A stretch of DNA of 64,000 nt, taken from the NCBI RefSeq assembly GCF_000237925.1, contig NW_017386008.1:1116001-1180000 (forward strand), read 5' to 3'. Positions 57,125-64,000 of this stretch are shown piece by piece. The translations under genes and the position numbers were made by a program. Position 1 is the stretch's first letter. Each line of letters starts with the position of its first letter. This DNA is from Schistosoma mansoni. Lineage: Eukaryota; Platyhelminthes; Trematoda; Strigeidida; Schistosomatidae. The notes beneath the pieces are model-generated. The model was not told the DNA's origin. It searched no databases and was given only the letters and a program-made list of their open reading frames with translations.

Positions 57125-57508
57125 CGTTGGATTCGTAAATCTTCTTTTGTGAATATGTGATTCTAGCTAATACCCATTAGAAGAAACTGGAAAGCCTGGT
57201 TATATTTCATATTTAAATCTGTTTACTCAATAATATATATGCTGACACCAATGCGGCTAATGATTGATGGTGTAGAAGTAGGTTAGAGGGAAACCACGGT
57301 GGCCAATCCAAAACAGATAACTATTGTGCCACGTTCTACGCTGCGTATTTGTAAGTGGCTGATACTGGTAACGTTATGAGTTGTTGAGTGTTGACAATGT
57401 GTTGAGATACAAGCACTGCAAACTATGATGCGGCTTGAGTTTATTTTTACTGCGAATGCCTCTTCTAAGTGCTTTGCTGATGAGTAAGTTTTAAAGACAA
57501 AATATAAG

Positions 57509-58060
57509 TGTTATATCCTGGTGAAGATATCTGTACGGTTAACTCGTAGAACCTTTTAATAGACAATTATTCTATATATATTCTTATTGTTTAACTATCG
57601 AGAATTTATATTGCGTATATCTATGTTCATCTTATTATATGCCTCATTTCGACCTTTGAATTATTATAATACGATTTACTGTCTCCAGATTATATTCAGT
57701 TTATTGATTATTGTCTCTCATATTCACAGCCACATTTCGCTCGATCTTGTACAAATATTATTTTCTATTTTATGGTGTGATGTGGTCTGTCTGTTTGTCT
57801 GGTATATAAACCAAGTATGCTTGAAATGAATGATTCGCATAGCAGAAGCTGTAATTGGTGTTTTTGGACTCAATTGGAAGTGCTAGGCGGATAAAGGACC
57901 AATAAGGACGCTAGACAGATCATGCTGTTCGAACGTCATTAATTTGTTACAGTGTTTAGATTGTACAAGTCGTATTCGGATTGATGGATAGTTTACATGA
58001 TAGAAAGCCTGACATAAATTCTTAACGAATTGGCGACGACCCTTCATAAATTTCATAACC
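57509..58060 (+). mobile_element. Solo-LTR-like insertion with target-site duplication
   Basis: ATAAG | TGTTATATCC ... TTTCATAACC | ATAAG: 552 bp flanked by a 5-bp duplication (57,504-57,508 and 58,061-58,065). The matching copy 1 sequence (near 17,855) reads straight through. Contains TATATAAACC and a TGGCGACGA motif. Related to the G2 LTR-like repeats (TGTCTGTTTG...GGTATATAAA). Inserted after the FUT8 duplication. Confidence 0.7.
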
Positions 58061-58185
58061 ATAAGTTCTGAGTGTTTAGCATGATTTACACTTCTTGTCT
58101 ACATATTTAAGGGAGGGTTACAATTTCATCTTTGACTATTTGAGAAGTAAAGTACAGGATTTTTTGCAGGCCAAAATACCAGATC

Positions 58186-61100
58186 ATGAGGTAAGATATT
58201 TTCATAGTCTGTTCATTCATTCGTGCAGATATTCAAGAAAAGAATTCAATTTCACCTTTGTTTTATGGTTACCTCTATTGCCAGTTTTGATGCTTTGTAT
58301 CGAAGATTACTTCAGAAAGAAGACATCCTCGAAAACAGAATTGTGCTGTAAAGGCCTGATTAATAATGTATCAGTTGCGAAAGAAGGAGTAGATTGGGTT
58401 CCAACTCAGATTTCACGTCTTCGTAGATTATTTGACTTCAGGTGAATGAAAATATCACATTTTATATCATCGTACACAAATCTGAATTTTTTGAGAACAT
58501 TTAACACTTCAAATGGCGTTGAAAAGTTATTCATGACGGATTGATTGAAAGTGTGGTTTTCGTTATCAAACGTATAAATTTGTGCCCGAAATAAATTCAC
58601 TTTTGGTTATTTAGTATTCCGGTACTTGTCATCTCATTAGATTTGCTTGAGGGCTATTGTACTGTCCGCGTGCCTAGACCGAAGCAGGTGATTTTCTTAT
58701 GCGGTCACACCCCCAGCCATTGACCTACAGATCTGCTCCATAGGGCAGTGAAGCATCGTAACGAGATGCAGTCCTATGGTAGCCGGTGGCCAACAGTTTG
58801 TTCATACGCCATTTTATCCCTCAGGATTCTGGAGATAATGTGCATCACTGGTTTGGAATCAGTTTTCCAACTCTTCTAGATGAACTTTCCTTGTCTAACG
58901 GCCCGGTTAATTTGCTAGACATTCTCTTTTCGTGCTGTCAATTTTGTAAACAACACCTTCGTCACGAGAAGGCGGTGGGTAAGCTTTCCCTGATAGAGAC
59001 TGTATACGTGTGGCCGTGTGAGAGCATTTCGACAGAGGGCGGGCGCTCCTCACACTTGGCGGTACCCAGCCATTCGGTGGCACTGTGCGATGAAGATTAT
59101 GTTAATATGCTTCAGCAGAACAACTGAGATCACTATAACAACACTTATACAAAACACAGCATTTCTTAGTTAATACTAATGAACTTTTCACTTCTGTGTT
59201 TCAGTGAACGCATCTCAATGAAAACCACCAGGAATGTTCAGATAACAAGTAGGTTGGTTTTTTCTTTGTTGTTCAATAATAATCGTGATAAAAGTGATGG
59301 TGGCTTTATTAAGTGCTGTGTTCAGTAAAATAATGGACTTTGGTCATACAATATTTCCACAAGTTCATCTTACTCTTCTCATAATGCAAAATATATCTGC
59401 ATATGCATATACGTGAGATAGGTACAGGAATTATCCCTGTGAAAACCATCTTGCTCATTCACTATTCTTTACACCAATTTCAACCTTTGTGGTAGATGAC
59501 ACCTTCGTTCATTTTCATTTGATTATGGATTTGGTTCATTCAATTGTGAATGTCAATTTTGTGAGTTGATAGAGAATTGTGGTAGATACAACAAGAGCCA
59601 TTCAACTTCGTACGTACTTTTTTCACTACATGGTATCATCATCTGTCTGAGTATTTTCTAAATGAAAAAAGTGAATACATATTAAATTCGATAAATAATG
59701 GTGGATTATGTGTTGCATGAAGTGAACTGAGTAATTTATATGAAATGTGTTCCAACTTGTGACCTGGATGCCGTGCTAATGTAAAACGTGATAATACCGC
59801 CAAATAAAGAAAAGTGGTTTACCAATCGGACCAGTGACGCATCAAACTCGTGCACTCTAGTGCACTTATAGGTCCTGCTTCCTGCCTCGCTCAGTCAGTT
59901 AAGTCCAGAGCACCAATAACAGCCTCTGTGGTATGAATCATATATTTCAAACATGCTGAGATTATTGTGATGTTTGAGAGTATTTGAGTTACAGCATAAA
60001 CTAGTAATGTCAGGAATAACGCGATTCAATCAAGCAGTATAAGATGAGAACGAAGGAATATACTGTATTTGGAATTTAAAATCAAAACAGTCATCAACAC
60101 AAAAGAATCATTGATTCATTCAAACACCAGATCCGCCACAGCTTAAATTAGGATCCAGATTCCTGCGATCAATCGTATCTCATCTCTTTTGGTTCAACTG
60201 TTTGATGGATGAAGACATTGTTCGATATAGAATATACTCACTAGAATTAGAATTAATAACCCAACTTCAAACAGACTCACGTGATTTTTAGACTTGCATA
60301 CAATCATCATGTCGGTGGTTTAGTGAAACCACTGACATGGAGAATTTGCATCATACTTTTTCCAACTCTATCCTCCCTGACGAAAAAATGTTTGGTACTC
60401 ACGCTGCGATAATTATATGTGAGTAGTTGGGGATAGACACTGACACGTAAGTTGAGGCATTCCATGATGTGAATTTGACTTGCATAAAAATTATGATACA
60501 TAATCGTTTTGTTATTCATATTGGTATACACAGATAAATATGCCTTGACATGTGTAATGAACTCACGGGATTTATCTAGGCTCGATTCATCTGCGTAACA
60601 ATCGAATGTAGAACATGCATTCGCCCCATACTCAAGTTTTCGATAAAGATAAATGATCATTTAGAACATCCAACTAAGAAGAATCACAGTCACAAAAATC
60701 AGTATTAGTTTCATCGAAATGAACCATGATATTACAAACTAACTGAATGTGTACAGTTTTGCCACAATTAAAGCATTTGGAATTACGAAATACACATGGG
60801 TTACATAGGTGATACTTGCCACAGAACAAGCAGTTATCAAACGTGTGCTCATCTTCGTGAACTGTTTCATAATTTAATGAGTTGTTTTCTGAATAACCCT
60901 GATAACATATTGGAGTGCGACGACGTAGTGAAGTAGGGAAATTCCCGATGTCCTTGCGAGGCATATCATTGAATTTTTTACCTTTACGGCATTTGAAAAT
61001 TGTATACTTCACATAGTCCAGCAGTAGTTGCTTGAGAGACGTATAACGGAGTTAAATCGGCTTTTCTGAAAATGCCAAATACTTAATTAAGCTATACGCT

Positions 61101-62532
61101 TCTTTTCCAATGGGCGTGAGTAAATGGGTCGCAATAATGATATCCTCAATATATTCCTTGGTCATAGCCCAGATTTAGAACCTCTCCATGCAATCTTCGG
61201 TACATAACAGAATGTTAATATTTCATCAGAGTAAATGATTACTGGATTCAATCAATTGATCTAAAACTTAGCAGGCCCAGCTAGATTCAAACTCTGGACA
61301 TAGCGACGTAGCGCGCGAATGCTTAAACTCCAGACCACTCGGCCGGCATCTAACGGTGTTAATGTTTAACTTTAACTGATCCACAAAACCGAGCTTAACA
61401 TCTACCATTTGCTTACAGCAGACCTAGTTGAACTCCACTGGTCACTACGTCTCATCAGAACTCCAGAAAATGCCTCTTCGAGCCAGTCACTAGTGAGCAT
61501 ATGTTGAATAATATCAGTAGGTTTTTGGATATTAAAGTAATTTTAATGGTTAAGATCATTAGTCGATTGAAGCTAGACCGCCACGGAAAACCTAGAGGCG
61601 CTGCTGAAGACTCTATTGATAGAACGAAACGTCCGGGAGGTTTTAGCTGGATGTAGGTTAGAATACAGCATGTTCCGTACAGGATCGTGTTGAGGCATGC
61701 TGATTGACTATTTTTTTATCCAAGCAGCGCTTGTGGGTACTGGAAGAAGACTCTAATGTGTTATGTCAAGAATATAAATATATGGTGGTTTTTCTTATCA
61801 TGATTCCTACTTTCATTCAATCTTGGGTTTTCCAGAAAATTCTGGAGTGCTATTTAACATGTCGAGAGTAATAAGTAATAATCAATCAATCGGAAACTCT
61901 CAATGTGACATTTCACTCTGGTGATGTTCCCAGCAGAACTACGGGTCAAACGCCGATTGGATAAAATACTTCCTAGTGCTTCCTAAACTTGTCAAGTGCA
62001 AAAAAAGTTTAATGATCTCTACAACAATTATCATAAGAAAATCATTGTGCACTTGTGTCTCATGAATTATTATATGATTTATAACTAGTTAGGATTGTGC
62101 AATGAATCAATGTAATTGATTTGACTGATATATTCCATTGTCGTAAACTAGTATAAATGTGCATGTAATTTATAATAAGAGGAAATATTCAACTTGAATA
62201 TTTTCATTTCAGATGAAAATCGGATTGGTATTTCTCATGAAACACTTAGACGTCGTGCTTTGAATTACATACATGAAGCACAGAACACTTTGAACAACCT
62301 AAACAGCATTTCTACGCAATTACGAGGACTGAGTCACAAGGATTTGGACACTAAAACAGTTTCATCTATGCAAGCATCATTAATTCGCTATCGACAGAAT
62401 GTTAAGGATATTATTTTACATTTGGAAATTATACTTAACAAACTAGGTCAAGTAGATGGATTTTCACAAATCAGAGTGATTGGCCTAAATAATCTTGCAC
62501 AGAGACTACAGAAGAAGATTCAGGAGCAACAG
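58186..62532 (+). CDS. FUT8: Alpha-(1,6)-fucosyltransferase, FUT8-like (copy 2, 5' part: exons 1-4)
   Basis: Coding exons 58,186-58,190; 58,229-58,441; 59,205-59,248; 62,213-62,532. Lengths 5, 213, 44 and 320 nt equal those of copy 1, with the same phases and GT-AG sites; intron 1 is 38 nt. Product: MRYSRKEFNF, a signal anchor (LWLPLLPVLMLCI), then the stem (SERISMKTT, ENRIGISHETLRRRALNYI ... KKIQEQQ). Exon 4 is about 82% identical in protein to copy 1. No stop interrupts the joined exons. Exon 5 onward would lie beyond the right edge, so whether the gene is whole is unknown. The sequence before exon 1 has TTTAAG where copy 1 has a TTTCAG acceptor. Confidence 0.82.
58630..59130 (-). repeat. 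Family A, copy A5 (upstream of FUT8 copy 2 exon 3)
   Basis: Blocks GGTTTGGAATCAG, CAATTTTGTAAACAACACC, CACGAGAAGGCGG match A3. Followed at the same distance by the exon 3 acceptor (GTGTTTCAG). The partner of A3. Confidence 0.7.
59690..61260 (-). mobile_element. Ty3/Gypsy fossil (G2) with Gag remnant, in FUT8 copy 2 intron 3
   Basis: Gag-like pieces at 60,307-61,012 include two zinc knuckles (CLFCGKYHLCNPC and CFNCGKTVHIQLVC). LTR-like text at 59,750-60,130 matches 22,310-22,690. The same insertion as 22,290-25,290, carried along by the FUT8 duplication. Broken, old. Confidence 0.65.
61265..61620 (-). repeat. SINE-like tRNA-derived repeat and flank
   Basis: On the minus strand: GTTAGATGCCGGCCGAGTGGTCTGG and AGAGTTTGAATCTAGCTGGG resemble A and B boxes. 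The part 61,430-61,610 (GTTGAACTCCACTGGTCACT, TCGATTGAAGCTAGACCGCC) matches 25,420-25,600. Confidence 0.5.
61825..62030 (+). repeat. Dispersed repeat family D, copy 3
   Basis: CAAACGCCGATTGGATAAAATACTTCCTAG etc. The partner of 26,305-26,510 in the duplicated block. Confidence 0.5.
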
Positions 62533-62849
62533 GTTGAAATCTATCAGTTTTAAACCAATTTAAATTAAATGAAGTTCTTGAGATTCCGCAAAAGTACGGA
62601 AATAAATTAGACCTGTGAAATGTCGTTCGATTACCCTTGAAGTACTTATGTGACAAGTTTTGCATAGGATGAACAGTGAACAATTATATTGAGTATTTAA
62701 TTGGTTTGTTTGATACTAGACACCAGTCCGACAACTCATCCACCATAAGTCAACTCAGCTAAAACAAGATAACGTCGTTCACCTGAATGGCATGTATTTT
62801 ATTCGTCTAGACGTAGATACAAAAGGTGTGTACATTCTTAAGACTTTTA

Positions 62850-63785
62850 CGGACAATCGAGCGTTGGTCGCTCAACAGCATTCTCCAACTCTCTCTATCC
62901 TGGACCTCTCTTTCTAGTTCTATCCAATTTTCGGTGCCTGCCTTGTGACGCAGTTGAGAGCTTTCCTCAATGTGTTTTATCCACTTCCAGCACTTCTTCC
63001 CGATTTCTTCCTTCGTTGGAATCTGGTTTGTTCTCTCCCACAGTAGAATGTTGGTGATAGTGTCTGGTCAACTGATCCGAAGTATCTTGCGTAGACAACT
63101 GTTAATATACACCTGTTTCTTCGGGATGATGGCTTTCGTATTTCTCCACGTCTCCGCCACATGCATTACAACTGTTTTGACATTTGTATTGAAACTTCTG
63201 ATCTTGGTGTTGGTTGACAATTGTTTTGAGTTCCAGATGTTCTTCAGTTGTAAATAAGCTGCTCTTGTTTCGCCGATCTGCACATTCACATCTACATCAG
63301 ATCCACCGTGTTCACCAATGATGCTGCCTAGATATGTGAAGAATTTTACATCCTCCAACGCTTCTTCGTCAAGTGTGATTCGATTGATGTATGTTGTGTT
63401 GTACCGAAGCATCTTCCTTTTCCTTCTGTGTGTGTTGAGACCCACTGCTGCTGAAGGGTACTGCTGCCACACTGGTCGTCTTCTCCTGTATTTGTAGTTG
63501 TATGTGTGATAGAACATCCAAAACATCTGCGAAGTCTAAGTTGTCAAGCTGCATCCTAGCTGTCTGTTGTATCCCTCCACATGTTGACGTCTTCATGACC
63601 CAGTCGATCACCAGGAGAAAGAGAAGGGGTGAGAGTAAGCAACCTTGCTTAACACCGGTCATTACGTCGAGTGAATCGGAGAGTTGTCCTCCATGAACGA
63701 TTTGGCAGTTTAATTCATCATAGGAGTTCCGTATGATATTGACTATGTTCTCAGGCATGTCTTAGTGTGGAAGAAGTCTCCATAG
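62850..63785 (-). mobile_element. RTE/SR2-like LINE, broken copy L6, in FUT8 copy 2 intron 4
   Basis: Minus-strand RT text: IVNIIRNSYDELNCQIVHGG, VKQGCLLSPLLFLLVIDW, LDNLDFAD, then LEDVKFFTYLGSIIGEHGG, AAYLQLKNIWNSKQLSTNT and SCLRKILRI. The YADD-like block is altered (DFADVLD) and several frames are used, so it is dead. Not present at the matching point of FUT8 copy 1 (near 27,300). Confidence 0.8.
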
Positions 63786-64000
63786 TTTTAGGCTGTTCGA
63801 GTCGATCAACAAGCTACTGTTCTTAGATATATTAATCACCAGAACCGACACATGAAAACTGGATACTCAAGTGCACAGGAAGCCAAACCACACCAATCGA
63901 AATCTCAACTATAATAGCAACATCCAAAGAACTCACAAAATCCCTCCATGTATGAATTTTCAATTTCTTTTAAATGGTCACTTTAGTTTTACATATTGTT
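63786..64000. other. Window end, no gene recognised
   Basis: Presumably still intron 4 of FUT8 copy 2. AAAATCCCTCCATGTAT at 63,939 recurs at 39,297 after another LINE fragment. Confidence 0.4.

Overview
The window looks like AT-rich, repeat-dense DNA from a blood fluke (Schistosoma). The evidence is SM-alpha-type SINEs (tRNA-like head plus hammerhead ribozyme), many broken RTE/SR2-like LINE copies, Ty3/Gypsy LTR elements with two zinc knuckles, Penelope-like elements, and host introns with schistosome-style tiny 5' introns. The species is not resolved.

The one host gene family recognised is alpha-1,6-fucosyltransferase (FUT8-like; Golgi core fucosylation of N-glycans). Copy 1 is complete on the + strand, 17,971-35,870. 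It has nine coding exons that join in phase into 579 codons, close to the 575 of human FUT8. Copy 2 starts at 58,186 in the same orientation and shows exons 1-4 with identical exon lengths (5, 213, 44 and 320 nt) before the window ends. The two copies share flanking LINE, SINE-like and LTR-element fossils, so a block of at least 8 kb was duplicated after those insertions.

Layout. 1-3.6 kb: SINEs, hammerhead copies and a broken Penelope-like element with about 390-bp inverted repeats. 5.25-10.29 kb: a young, whole-looking Ty3/Gypsy element. 10.3-14.2 kb: SINE and retroposon copies in otherwise empty sequence. 14.3-17.3 kb: LINE. 18-36 kb: FUT8 copy 1, with LINE, LTR-fossil and retroposon insertions in its introns. 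36-39 kb: no recognisable gene. 39-43.2 kb: LINE and LTR fossils. 43.55-54.58 kb: a giant imperfect palindrome with a 200-N assembly gap beside its centre. 54.6-56.6 kb: LINE. 56.6-64 kb: the 5' part of FUT8 copy 2 with its own insertions.

No CRISPR, operon, bacterial-type gene, rRNA or credible free-standing tRNA gene was seen. The most noteworthy items are the FUT8 tandem pair with its split start codon, the palindrome with a sharp step in arm identity, and the Penelope-like element whose inverted repeats carry hammerhead sequence. All positions and identities were read by eye; none were computed.
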